Source of the DNA: JAEUJM01 sp044221555
Lineage (GTDB): Bacteria > Actinomycetota > Acidimicrobiia > Acidimicrobiales > DATDAH01
Assembly (NCBI GenBank): GCA_044221555.1
Contig: JBGAOY010000005.1
Span: 186,001-250,000, forward strand
DNA: 64,000 bases
Direction: 5' to 3'
Position 1 is the stretch's first letter. The number at the start of each line of letters is the position of its first letter. A program made the position numbers and the translations under genes. A model generated the notes under the pieces. The model saw only the letters and a program-made list of their open reading frames with translations, was not told where the DNA came from and did not search any database. Positions 42,656 to 50,572 of this stretch are shown here, piece after piece.

Positions 42656-43672
42656 ATGACAGGCATCAACCTGATCGAGGCAGACCTGACTAGCGCTAAT
42701 CTGCGTGGGGCGGATCTCAGCGAGGCTCTCCGACAAGACACGAAGTCCACGGAGGCAAACCTGAAACGGGTGATCTTGATCGGCGCCGACCTCACGAGTG
42801 CAGACCTCACCCGGGCGAGGCTCGATGGGGCGCTTTGGGACGAGTCGACAACCTGGCCGCTCGGATTCTCGCCACCGGGACATCCGCATTTTGCTCTCGA
42901 AGACAGCCACGCCACCGACGAGGGCGACATCGTCATCGACCTCCGCGACGCGAAGCATCGCCGCTCCTCCGTTCGCTCGACCCGACTCTCGGAGCCCGGT
43001 AGTGGCCACATCGCCGCCTCCTTCGAGGGTGTAGAGACCTACATCGAGCGAGTCCTCGCCGATGACCGCCAGCAGGTCAACCCGTTTGTCGAGGAACAGC
43101 TGCTCTCCCACCGGCGGATGATCTCGGACTGGCACCACACCGCCGAACGTCACCCGGTCGTCTACGAGCGGTTGATGGCAGCGCTGGCCCGACTCGAAGC
43201 CGAGCTCTTCGCGGGCAACCCGCAGCCCGAGGGGCCGCAGCACGAGGCCGACGCTGTCCATGCTGGTGTCCTCGAGGTCCTCGAAGCAGTCGGACGCATT
43301 GGCGATGAGGACGAGGCCGCCGATCGGGAAGTCATCGAGTCCGAGGTATTGCCCGCTTTGGAGAACGCCGCCGACGCGTACGGCCAACTCGGCCGGGCCC
43401 TCGCCGAGGACGCTGTCGCCTCAGCTGACGGTGAGGCCGTCGATGACCACGCCGAGGACCCGGCTGTTGGCGAATGGATCGATCATCGGCTCGACCGCAC
43501 TGGCACCTGGGTTGAGCGGCTCGAACGGGCCCACAACCAGATGGTTCGAGTCTGGAAGCTCCTGCCCGCAGCCGGCCGCGCAGGCGTCTACGTGTCAGCC
43601 GCGCACCTCGCTGGTGCCGACGCCACTCTCAGCTGGGTGATCACCGTCATGAAGCACGTCTGGGCGGGGTGA
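42656..43672 (+). CDS. Pentapeptide-repeat protein with helical C-terminal domain (main fragment)
   Basis: The intact downstream part of the frameshifted gene. Residues 1-65 are pentapeptide repeats (TGINLIEADLTSANLRGADL… IGADLTSADLTRARLDGALW) ending in the common WPLGFSPPG cap. The remaining 270 residues are acidic and helical (VETYIERVLADDRQQVNPFVEEQLL… YERLMAALARLEAELF), with a hydrophobic end. ATG 42656 lies within the repeat array, so it is probably not the ancestral start. Pentapeptide proteins mimic DNA or act as binding scaffolds; role here unknown. A membrane protein gene starts ten bases after its stop. Confidence 0.7.
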   Translation: MTGINLIEADLTSANLRGADLSEALRQDTKSTEANLKRVILIGADLTSADLTRARLDGALWDESTTWPLGFSPPGHPHFALEDSHATDEGDIVIDLRDAKHRRSSVRSTRLSEPGSGHIAASFEGVETYIERVLADDRQQVNPFVEEQLLSHRRMISDWHHTAERHPVVYERLMAALARLEAELFAGNPQPEGPQHEADAVHAGVLEVLEAVGRIGDEDEAADREVIESEVLPALENAADAYGQLGRALAEDAVASADGEAVDDHAEDPAVGEWIDHRLDRTGTWVERLERAHNQMVRVWKLLPAAGRAGVYVSAAHLAGADATLSWVITVMKHVWAG

Positions 43673-43681
43673 GCGGGGATC

Positions 43682-44104
43682 ATGAGTTGGACGCACGATC
43701 CAGGTGACGGCAGCATCAACCCGCGGAAGGAGCGGGTGTATCCACCGCGGCTCCCCGGTGCCGTACCGAACGTGACCACCCTCGACCAGGTCGAGGTTTC
43801 ACAGCGCCTGGCGATGTTGATGGCGTCACGGGGGGCGGTGGTCAACGCTCAAGGCCCGACCGGGGTGACGGGGTACTTCTCGGTGTACCAGAGCCCGTCG
43901 CTCGTGCTTGGCCTGATCCTGCTGGTGTTCTGCTTCTTGCCGGGCGTGCTCTACCTGCTCCTGGGTGGGAGCACGGTCAACGAGCCGTTCTCGGTGACTT
44001 TCACGCCAGTGGAGGGTGGTACGGCGGTGGCGTTCAGCGGGCAGGGAAAGGGCCTCACCGTAGCCAGCTGGGCGATCACGCAGCTTCCACCGCTGGTGCG
44101 CTGA
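43682..44104 (+). CDS. Small membrane protein, function unknown
   Basis: A 140-residue protein with a polar N-terminal region that includes VSQRLAMLMASRGAVVNAQGPTGVTGYFSVY, one or two hydrophobic helices (SLVLGLILLVFCFLPGVLYLLL) and a beta-like tail (EPFSVTFTPVEGGTAVAFSGQGKG). The pattern recalls actinobacterial proteins in which a lipid- or nucleotide-binding-like domain surrounds a membrane hairpin. It starts ten bases after the pentapeptide gene and is the last gene of the accessory patch. Confidence 0.65.
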   Translation: MSWTHDPGDGSINPRKERVYPPRLPGAVPNVTTLDQVEVSQRLAMLMASRGAVVNAQGPTGVTGYFSVYQSPSLVLGLILLVFCFLPGVLYLLLGGSTVNEPFSVTFTPVEGGTAVAFSGQGKGLTVASWAITQLPPLVR

Positions 44105-44368
44105 TCCCTCAGCGGTCGGCTGGAGGATCAGGCAGATGTTCAGGCAACGACAACGGCACGCCTGTCATCCTTCGAGCTCCAACGGTCCCGGGGTAGCTGG
44201 CGACGGCACCATGAGCGGGACTGTGCACCGATCAGGTGAACTGACCCTCCCCGTGCACACGCCGGCGCTGGTGTGGCAGGTGAGACGGTGCCGACGGTGA
44301 CGAGAAGGTGGCGCCACAGCCCATGCGAGCGTCCGTCCGTACGGGTCATTCCTGTCAGACCCCCTTCG

Positions 44369-44374
44369 TACGAT
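44369..44374 (+). promoter_or_regulatory. -10 box fixing the start of the HNH gene
   Basis: TACGAT six bases before ATG 44381; an open frame continues 36 codons further upstream but is not supported. Confidence 0.55.
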
Positions 44375-44380
44375 CTACCC

Positions 44381-45655
44381 ATGTTCGATCCGGTCGACAC
44401 CTGCCGGCAGGGGCTGAAGCAGCTCTCGGGTGAGGACCGGCGGGGATGGTCCGCCGCGGCCCGCGCGGAGCGGGTGCGGGACCTGGCCCGGCTGGCCGAG
44501 CGCACCCAGGCCGCCCTGTTGCAGGCCGTCGTGGAGTGGGACGCCGGTGACGACTGGGCGCTCGACGGGCAGCTCTCCGCGCCCACCTGGCTGGCCTGGC
44601 AGACCCCCATGACCAAGACCACCGGGTCGCGTCTCGTCGACGACGCCCGCTTCGCGGCCCGCCACCCCGACATCGCCGCCGCCGTCGCCGACGGACACAT
44701 CACCGCCGCCCACCTCACCGCCCTGGCCCGCGCCGAACACCACCACGAGACCGAGTTCGAGATCTGCAAGGAATCGCTGCTCGAGTCGGCCCGGGACATG
44801 AACCCCACCGACTTCGCCGCGGTGTGTCGCAACTGGGCCAACCTGGTCGACGACCGCGCCCCCCGCGACCACGCCCAACGCGGGTTCCGCATCCGCGAGC
44901 TCCTCGACGGGTGGGGTGTCCCCGACGGGCTGTTGGACCCCGAAACCTGCGCCCTGTGGAACGCCGCGCTGAAAGACCTGAACCCGCCCGACCCCGCCGA
45001 CCTGCCCGAAGGGCCCCGCACCGCCAACCAACGCGGCGCCGACACATTCGCCGACCTGTTACGGCGCCACCTCCGCGGCCACACCGGCGACGCCCCCTCC
45101 ACCGCTGCCGATCTCGTCGTCGACTCCGACACCCTCGCCCGGCACCGCTTCGCCCCGTTCCTCCACCCCGACCAGCGGGTCCCCCACGACCCCAACTGGG
45201 AAACCTCCACCATCGGCGGGCGCCCCCTCGGCCTACGCGACGCCGAACGGTTGTTGTGCGACAGCCCGATCGGGGCGATCATCGTGGACCGCGACGGCGA
45301 GATCCTCGACGTCGGCCGCCAGAACCGCCAGTACAACCGGGCGCAGCGCCGGGGCATGGCCCGCCGCGACGGCCCCTGCTGCCCCTGGCCCGGCTGCGAC
45401 CGCCCCTACGAATGGCTCGACGGCCACCACCTCGACTTCTGGCACGCCCACCACGGCAACACCGACATCGACCGCGGCTGCCTCCTCTGCCGCCGACACC
45501 ACATCCTCGTCCACAACGGCGGCTGGACCTTCGAACGCAACCCCGACACCGGCCTCTACACCGCCACCAGCCCCGACGGCCGCACCTTCACCAACGACCC
45601 CCGCACCAAACACCAAACCCGAGACCCCAACGCCCGAGCCCCCGCCCTCTGCTGA
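44381..45655 (+). CDS. DUF222 / HNH endonuclease, 13E12-repeat family
   Basis: A 424-residue protein with an N-terminal DUF222 helical domain (MFDPVDTCRQGLKQLSGEDRRGW… AWQTPMTKTTGSRLVDDARFAARHPDIAAAVADGHITAAH) and a C-terminal HNH nuclease motif: CPWPGCDRPYEWLDGHHLDFWHAHHGNTDIDRGCLLCRRHHILVHNGGW, with the paired Cys, catalytic His and Asn. These genes are multicopy in actinobacteria and are suspected mobile or selfish elements. Start ATG 44381 follows a TACGAT box. The antisense strand just downstream may hold a gene remnant, consistent with past insertion (inference). Confidence 0.9.
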   Translation: MFDPVDTCRQGLKQLSGEDRRGWSAAARAERVRDLARLAERTQAALLQAVVEWDAGDDWALDGQLSAPTWLAWQTPMTKTTGSRLVDDARFAARHPDIAAAVADGHITAAHLTALARAEHHHETEFEICKESLLESARDMNPTDFAAVCRNWANLVDDRAPRDHAQRGFRIRELLDGWGVPDGLLDPETCALWNAALKDLNPPDPADLPEGPRTANQRGADTFADLLRRHLRGHTGDAPSTAADLVVDSDTLARHRFAPFLHPDQRVPHDPNWETSTIGGRPLGLRDAERLLCDSPIGAIIVDRDGEILDVGRQNRQYNRAQRRGMARRDGPCCPWPGCDRPYEWLDGHHLDFWHAHHGNTDIDRGCLLCRRHHILVHNGGWTFERNPDTGLYTATSPDGRTFTNDPRTKHQTRDPNARAPALC

Positions 45656-45659
45656 GCCC

Positions 45660-46000
45660 GGCGGGAGCCGAGCACCCTCACCTCGAGCGGCAGCACCACG
45701 ACGTCGGCTCCCTCGGCTGCACCACAGGCCGACGGCGGTGATCGCCGGCAACGTGGCGACCCCGAGCGCCACCCAGGTGCCCGCAGCCGCGAACGAGGGC
45801 GACGCGGGCGGCGAGGTCGCGGCAGGCATCGGCGCGGCGACGCCACCCAGGGTTCGGGCGAGCGGGAACCCCTGGGGCGAACCGGTTTGCTCGCTCACCG
45901 GGCGGTTGCCGCTCCACAGACCTGACGTCAGCTCGCCGCTGGGCTGGCCGGTCGTGAACACCCGGTAGGTCGTCCCCAGGTCGGGGCACTCATGCCGCAC
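45660..46000 (-). pseudogene. Possible remnant of a minus-strand gene
   Basis: The 420 bases between the HNH gene and the phosphotransferase gene have no plus-strand gene. On the minus strand from GTG 46000 the frame reads VRHECPDLGTTYRVFTTGQP… then a hydrophobic helix (TWVALGVATLPAITAVGLWCSRG), but no stop follows before it runs antisense through the HNH gene. It may be the broken end of a membrane protein gene; it could equally be chance. Confidence 0.25.
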
Positions 46001-46075
46001 GCGATCGACAGCGAACGCCGGCGCGCAACCGGAAATGCGCCGGGGCGGCCTGCGGGCGCCTGGTAGCCCGGTGGG

Positions 46076-46978
46076 GTGAGCGGGCGGCCGGCGAGGATGC
46101 ACGAGGGCGAGGTCGACATCGACGGCGCGCTGGTCGAGCGTCTGGTGGCCGACCAGTTCCCGCACCTGGCCGACCGACCGGTCCGCGCCATCCCGGCGAC
46201 GGGCACCATGAACGCCATCTACCGCCTGGGCGACGACCTCTGTGTGCGCCTGCCCCGGCTGAAGGACTCGGCCGACCGCGGCGAGCGTGAGCTTCACTGG
46301 CTGCCGCGCCTGGCCCGGCACCTGTCGCTGCCGATCCCCGCGCCCGTGGCGACGGGGGCGCCGGGCCCCGGGTACCCGTTCCGCTGGGCGGTCTACCGCT
46401 GGATCGACGGCGCGACCCGAGCCGAGCACCCGGTGGGTGACGAGGCCCGACTGGCGGCCGACCTCGCCGCGTTCGTCCTCCAGCTGCGGGCCGTCGACAC
46501 CACCACGGCGCCACGGGCGGGTCGTCGCCCGCTGGCCCAGCTCGACGCGGCCACGCGCGAGGCGATCGCCGCCTCGGGCGACGAGATCGACCGCCCCGCG
46601 GCCACCGCCGCGTGGGACCGCGCGCTCGCCGCGCCGGCCTGGGACGGCGAGCGCGTCTGGATCCACAACGACCTGCTGCCGACCAACCTCCTGGTGGAGC
46701 CCTGCACCGGCCGCCTGTGCGCCGTGATCGACTTCGGCGGCGCCGGCGCCGGCGACCCCGCCGGCGACGTGGTGCCTGCGTGGAGCGTGTTCGGTCCGGT
46801 CGGACGAGACGTGTACCGCGCCGCCCTCGCGGTGGACGACGGCACCTGGGCCCGCGCCCGTGGCTACGCCCTGCACCAGGCCGCGCTGATCATCCCCTAC
46901 TACGCCGGCACCAACCCCGGGCTCGTGTCCGTGGCCCTGCGCACCATCGGGCAGGTGCTCGGCGACGCCGCCGGCTGA
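46076..46978 (+). CDS. Aminoglycoside-phosphotransferase-family kinase
   Basis: A 300-residue APH/choline-kinase-fold protein. N-terminal ATP-lobe text is GTMNAIYRLGDDLCVRLPR; the catalytic loop is WIHNDLLPTNLL and the metal motif AVIDFGGAGAGDPAGD. The family contains drug phosphotransferases but also metabolite kinases such as macrolide-, homoserine- or fructosamine-kinase-like proteins; drug resistance is not implied. GTG 46076 follows TAGCCC by six bases. Confidence 0.85.
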   Translation: MSGRPARMHEGEVDIDGALVERLVADQFPHLADRPVRAIPATGTMNAIYRLGDDLCVRLPRLKDSADRGERELHWLPRLARHLSLPIPAPVATGAPGPGYPFRWAVYRWIDGATRAEHPVGDEARLAADLAAFVLQLRAVDTTTAPRAGRRPLAQLDAATREAIAASGDEIDRPAATAAWDRALAAPAWDGERVWIHNDLLPTNLLVEPCTGRLCAVIDFGGAGAGDPAGDVVPAWSVFGPVGRDVYRAALAVDDGTWARARGYALHQAALIIPYYAGTNPGLVSVALRTIGQVLGDAAG

Positions 46979-47123
46979 TCGGCGGACCCGCCCGTCGGCC
47001 CGACTCTGCGTCAGCCCAACCGCTCGTCAGCCGCCTGGCGTCAGCGGCACCGGGCCGGGCGCACCGGGCGTCAGCCGCCGACTGATCGGCGGACCCGCCC
47101 GTCGGCCCAACCCTGCGTCAGCC
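46975..47123. repeat. 42-base direct repeat pair
   Basis: Copies at 46975-47016 and 47082-47123 differ at two positions and are 65 bases apart. The first overlaps the phosphotransferase stop and the second overlaps the 3' end of the PPK2 gene. The spacer repeats the word GCGTCAGC. Likely a local duplication. Confidence 0.75.
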
Positions 47124-47903
47124 GGGGCGGGGGCGGGTGCCGCTGCGTTCCATTCCCGCCTCGAGCTCGTCGATCACCGTCTCGATCACCTTCACCCGGG
47201 CGAACCGCTTCGACTCGGCCTCGATCACGTGCCAGCGGTGGCGGTGGCGGTCGGTGCGGTCGAGCATCTCGTCGACGGCGAGCACGTAGTCGTCCCACTT
47301 CTCCCGGTTGCGGACGTCCTCGTCGGTGAGCTTCCAGCTCTTCAACGGGTCGTCGGCGCGGCGCTCGAAGCGGCGGGCCTGCTCCTCCTTGGACAGGTGC
47401 AACCAGAACTTCACCAGCACCATGCCCTCGTCGGCCAGCGCCGATTCGAACTCGACGATCTGGTCGTAGCTGCGGTCCCACTCGTCACGGGTGCAGAACC
47501 CCTCGACCCGCTCCACCAGCACCCGGCCGTACCACGAGCGGTCGAGCACGGCCATGCCTCCCCAGCCGGGCAGCACGGGCCAGAACCGCCACAGGAAGTG
47601 ATGGCGCAACTCGTCGGGGGTGGGTGCGGCGAACTGCGACACCCGCACGTGGCGGGGGTCGAGCGACGCCACGAGGCGCTTGATGGCCCCGCCCTTGCCC
47701 GACGCGTCCCACCCCTCGAACAGCACGCACAGCGGTGGGCCCAGCTCGCCGTTGCCCAACTGGCCGCCGCACTGCAGGCGCAGTCGCAACAGCTTCTCCT
47801 GGGCCACGGCCAGTCGCTCCTCCTCCTCCTTGCGGCTGAGCGAGAGGCTCAGGTCGATGTCGTCGAGATGTCCCACGTCAGGCCACCGCCCGTTCCAGCG
47901 CAT
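47118..47903 (-). CDS. ppk2: Polyphosphate kinase 2 family protein
   Basis: A PPK2 family phosphotransferase that moves phosphate between polyphosphate and nucleotides. Walker A GWDASGKGG at residues 64-72, lid-like VSQFAAPTPDELRHHFLWRFWPVLPGWGGMAVLDRSWYGRVLVERVEGF, and the basic FERRADDPLKSWKLTDEDVRNREKWDDY are present. About 250-260 residues matches one-domain PPK2. The longest frame starts at 47903 and overlaps the aminotransferase stop by 26 bases; GTG 47876, two bases after that stop, is an equally good start. Whether it makes ATP/GTP or polyphosphate is not known. Confidence 0.9.
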   Translation of the reverse strand: MRWNGRWPDVGHLDDIDLSLSLSRKEEEERLAVAQEKLLRLRLQCGGQLGNGELGPPLCVLFEGWDASGKGGAIKRLVASLDPRHVRVSQFAAPTPDELRHHFLWRFWPVLPGWGGMAVLDRSWYGRVLVERVEGFCTRDEWDRSYDQIVEFESALADEGMVLVKFWLHLSKEEQARRFERRADDPLKSWKLTDEDVRNREKWDDYVLAVDEMLDRTDRHRHRWHVIEAESKRFARVKVIETVIDELEAGMERSGTRPRPG

Positions 47904-49098
47904 CGACGCAGTGGTCGAGGTCGGTGTCGGTGATCACGAGCGGTGGGCAGAAGGTGAGGTGGTTCGGGGGCACCGCCCGGACGATCACGCCGTCGGCCCG
48001 CATGGCATCCCGCACGGTCGCCACGTCACGCCCTTCCGGAAGGCTCACCGCCCACACCGCACCCTCGCCCCGCACGTCGGCCACGAGCCCCTCGGCCGCG
48101 ATGGCCCGCAGGCCCGAGCTGAGCCGCACCCCCAGGCGCTCGGCCGCGGGCAAGAGCTCCTCGCGCTCGGTGATGGCCAGCGACGCCAGGCCCGCGGTGC
48201 ACGCGGCCGGGTGCCCCGAGTAGGTGTGCCCGTGACGCAACAACAGGTCAGGAGCCGATTCGAGGGCCTCGCGCACCGCGGTCCCCACCACCACGCCGCC
48301 GAGCGGGACGTAGCCCGAGCTCACCCCCTTGGCGAAGGTGACCAGGTCGGGCCGTATGCCGAAGTGGGTCGACCCGAACCAACTGCCCAGTCGCCCGAAC
48401 CCGGTGATCACCTCGTCGGCGATCAGGTAGGCGCCGTGACGGTCGCACAGCCGCCGCACCTCCTCGAGGTAGCCGGGGGCCGGCGGGAACACGCCACCCG
48501 CGCCCTGCACGGGCTCGGCGATGACCGCCGCGATCTCGTCGCCCTGCTGGGCGAACACCGTGGCCAGCGCCTCGAGGTCGTTGTTGGGGACCGTGACATG
48601 GCCAGGCACCAGCGCGCCGTACCCGGCCTGGTTGGCCGGCAGTCCCTGCGCCGACATGCCGCCGTAGGTGACGCCGTGGTACCCGAAGTCCCGACTCACG
48701 ACCACCTGCTTCTCCGGGTGGCCACTCAGGCCCTGGGCCAGCCGGGCCAGCTTGAGTGCCGAGTCGACGGCCTCGGAGCCCGACGACACCAGGAACACCC
48801 GCGCGTCGTCCATCGGTGCCCGGTCGACGATCTGCGCCGCCAACTGCTCGGCGGGCTCGTTCGTGAACGGGTCGAAGCAGTGGTAGCCCGCCAGCGTGGC
48901 GAGTTGCTCGCGGACGGCGTCGGCGATCTCGGCCCGACCGTGGCCGACGTTGCAGTACCAGAGGCTGGCCATCGCGTCGACGTAGCGGTTGCCGGCGTCG
49001 TCCCACACGATGGCGCCGTCGCCCCGCACGATCTTCACGAAGCCGGACTCGTCCTTGGCCGGCGGGGCGAACGGGTGCAGGAACGGGGACAGGGCCAT
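47878..49098 (-). CDS. Class III PLP aminotransferase, polyamine/beta-alanine type
   Basis: A 406-residue aminotransferase. Signatures: MASLWYCNVGHGRAEIADAV, VSSGSEAVDSALKLARL, YHGVTYGGMSAQG, AVIAEPVQGAGGV, LIADEVITGFGRLGSWFGSTHFGIRPDLVTFAKGVSSGYVPLGG with the PLP Lys in TFAKG. Homologous enzymes transfer amino groups from putrescine, GABA or beta-alanine to pyruvate. It is just upstream of and overlapping PPK2. ATG 49098 is supported by TACATT six bases before it. Nearby aldehyde dehydrogenase and PuuB-like genes favour a polyamine role. Confidence 0.88.
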   Translation of the reverse strand: MALSPFLHPFAPPAKDESGFVKIVRGDGAIVWDDAGNRYVDAMASLWYCNVGHGRAEIADAVREQLATLAGYHCFDPFTNEPAEQLAAQIVDRAPMDDARVFLVSSGSEAVDSALKLARLAQGLSGHPEKQVVVSRDFGYHGVTYGGMSAQGLPANQAGYGALVPGHVTVPNNDLEALATVFAQQGDEIAAVIAEPVQGAGGVFPPAPGYLEEVRRLCDRHGAYLIADEVITGFGRLGSWFGSTHFGIRPDLVTFAKGVSSGYVPLGGVVVGTAVREALESAPDLLLRHGHTYSGHPAACTAGLASLAITEREELLPAAERLGVRLSSGLRAIAAEGLVADVRGEGAVWAVSLPEGRDVATVRDAMRADGVIVRAVPPNHLTFCPPLVITDTDLDHCVDALERAVA

Positions 49099-49104
49099 CG
49101 AAGG

Positions 49105-49110
49105 AATGTA
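49105..49110 (-). promoter_or_regulatory. -10 box for the aminotransferase-ppk2 pair
   Basis: TACATT on the minus strand six bases before ATG 49098. Confidence 0.55.
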
Positions 49111-49173
49111 GTTCCGACTACCCGGGGGTGGCGCGAGGTGGTGGAGGAGGAGGTGGAGCGAGGAGGCGTGCGC

Positions 49174-50472
49174 TCAGGCGGCCGGCTCACCCAGGCGGGC
49201 CCGCTTGGTGCGGTACATGTCCTGGTCGGCGGCCATCAGGATCTCCTCGGGCACCGCGACGCCGGCGCTCTGGCACGCGATGCCGACGCTGGCGCCGACC
49301 GAGCAGTGGTGGCCATCGATCAGGAACGGCACCTCGATGGCGTCCTCGATGCGGGACGCGACGAGCGCGGCCTCCTCGGCGGCCACCCCCTCGCACACCG
49401 CGACGAACTCGTCGCCGCCCACCCGGGCCACGGTGTCACCCGCCCGCAGCACGATCTGCAGGCGTCGGGCCACCTCCTGCAGCAGGCGGTCGCCGAGCCG
49501 GTGACCGAATTCGTCGTTCACGGCCTTGAAGCCGTCGAGATCGACGAAGAGCACGGCCAGTGCGGCGGCGTCACGGCGGTGCCGGGCACAGGCCTGCTCC
49601 AGGCGGTCGTCGAGCAGGGCCCGGTTGGGCAGGCCGGTGAGCGGGTCGTGGGTGGCCTGATGGGCGAGCTGCGACTCGGCCCGACGCCGGTCGGTGATGT
49701 CGTCGATGGTCGCGATCCATCCGGTCGGCGGGCTGCCCGCGGCGGACCGATGGGACTCGCCGACGAGTGGGACGAAGCGGGCGTGCAGCCACCGGTGCCC
49801 GGACCGGGCCTCGACGCGGAAGGTCACCTGCTCCGACGGGGACGAGCCGAGCACCCCACCGGCGGCGGCGACGACGTCGGGCAGGTCCTCGGGATGCACC
49901 ACCCGCTCCCAGCCCCGTCCCCGCAGTGCCTCCGCGGGGAGGTCGAGCATCCGTTGCGCCGCCTCGTTGCAGTAGACGACCCAGCCGTAGATGTCGGCCG
50001 ACAGGATCCCGGAGGGCACCACCTCGGCCAGCGATCGGAAGGCGTCCCGGGTGGGCGACGGCGTCATGTCGGCATGGGACTCCGACCCCGTCACGTCCCG
50101 CAGGCGCAGCACCGCGCCGGCCAGGCGAGGATCGGCCCCCGCATGGGTGACCGTTCCCTCGATGATCCGCCAACTGCCGTCACGGTGGCGGGCACGCACC
50201 CGGATCGACTCCGTCGAGCCCGGCGACGACCTCACCCGGTGGACCATCTCCAGCACCGCCAGGAGGTCGTCGGGATGCACGTGCTCGGCCGGGTGCGCGG
50301 CCGCCTCCGGGCTGGCGGGGTCGAAGCCCAGCGGTCCGGACGGGTGACCCGTGCGGGCCAGGATGTCACCGGTCTCGCTCATCAGCAGGATCGACTCGGT
50401 GGCGTACTCGAGCAACGCCCGCTCGACCTCGTCCGGTCCTGTTCGCGTTGTCGTCGGGTCGTGGTCGACCAT
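49174..50472 (-). CDS. PAS-PAS-GGDEF diguanylate cyclase
   Basis: A soluble 432-residue predicted c-di-GMP synthase. Two PAS domains (about residues 15-125 and 140-265) precede a GGDEF domain with DPLTGLPNRALLDDRL, DLDGFKAVND and RVGGDEFVAV, so catalysis should be intact. An RxxD inhibitory site (RAGD) lies five residues before GGDEF, as in product-inhibited cyclases. ATG 50472 has a near-perfect Shine-Dalgarno (GGAGGTGA, 5-base spacing), rare in this window; the frame extends three codons further. Confidence 0.9.
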   Translation of the reverse strand: MVDHDPTTTRTGPDEVERALLEYATESILLMSETGDILARTGHPSGPLGFDPASPEAAAHPAEHVHPDDLLAVLEMVHRVRSSPGSTESIRVRARHRDGSWRIIEGTVTHAGADPRLAGAVLRLRDVTGSESHADMTPSPTRDAFRSLAEVVPSGILSADIYGWVVYCNEAAQRMLDLPAEALRGRGWERVVHPEDLPDVVAAAGGVLGSSPSEQVTFRVEARSGHRWLHARFVPLVGESHRSAAGSPPTGWIATIDDITDRRRAESQLAHQATHDPLTGLPNRALLDDRLEQACARHRRDAAALAVLFVDLDGFKAVNDEFGHRLGDRLLQEVARRLQIVLRAGDTVARVGGDEFVAVCEGVAAEEAALVASRIEDAIEVPFLIDGHHCSVGASVGIACQSAGVAVPEEILMAADQDMYRTKRARLGEPAA

Positions 50473-50476
50473 GCGT

Positions 50477-50484
50477 CTCACCTC
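50477..50484 (-). promoter_or_regulatory. Strong Shine-Dalgarno of the diguanylate cyclase
   Basis: GGAGGTGA on the minus strand ending a few bases before ATG 50472. It decides the start. Confidence 0.6.
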
Positions 50485-50572
50485 CCACCGGTTGACGCGT
50501 CCTCCACTCCCTGTCGGCGCGGTGGGGCTGTTGCTGCATGGGTCGATCAGCCCAACCGCCCCACCACCCGGT

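Noticed and set aside
45233..46876. 547-codon minus-strand open frame
   Set aside because: It runs antisense through the HNH and phosphotransferase genes and has Gly/Ala/Val-rich background composition. Only the 45660-46000 part looks even partly protein-like.
46076..46978. Aminoglycoside resistance gene
   Set aside because: Only the kinase fold is visible; most chromosomal members act on other small molecules.
49125..49170. G-rich tract as a regulatory G-quadruplex
   Set aside because: The GGAGG-like runs are only two or three G long, and similar purine runs are expected by chance at this GC content.
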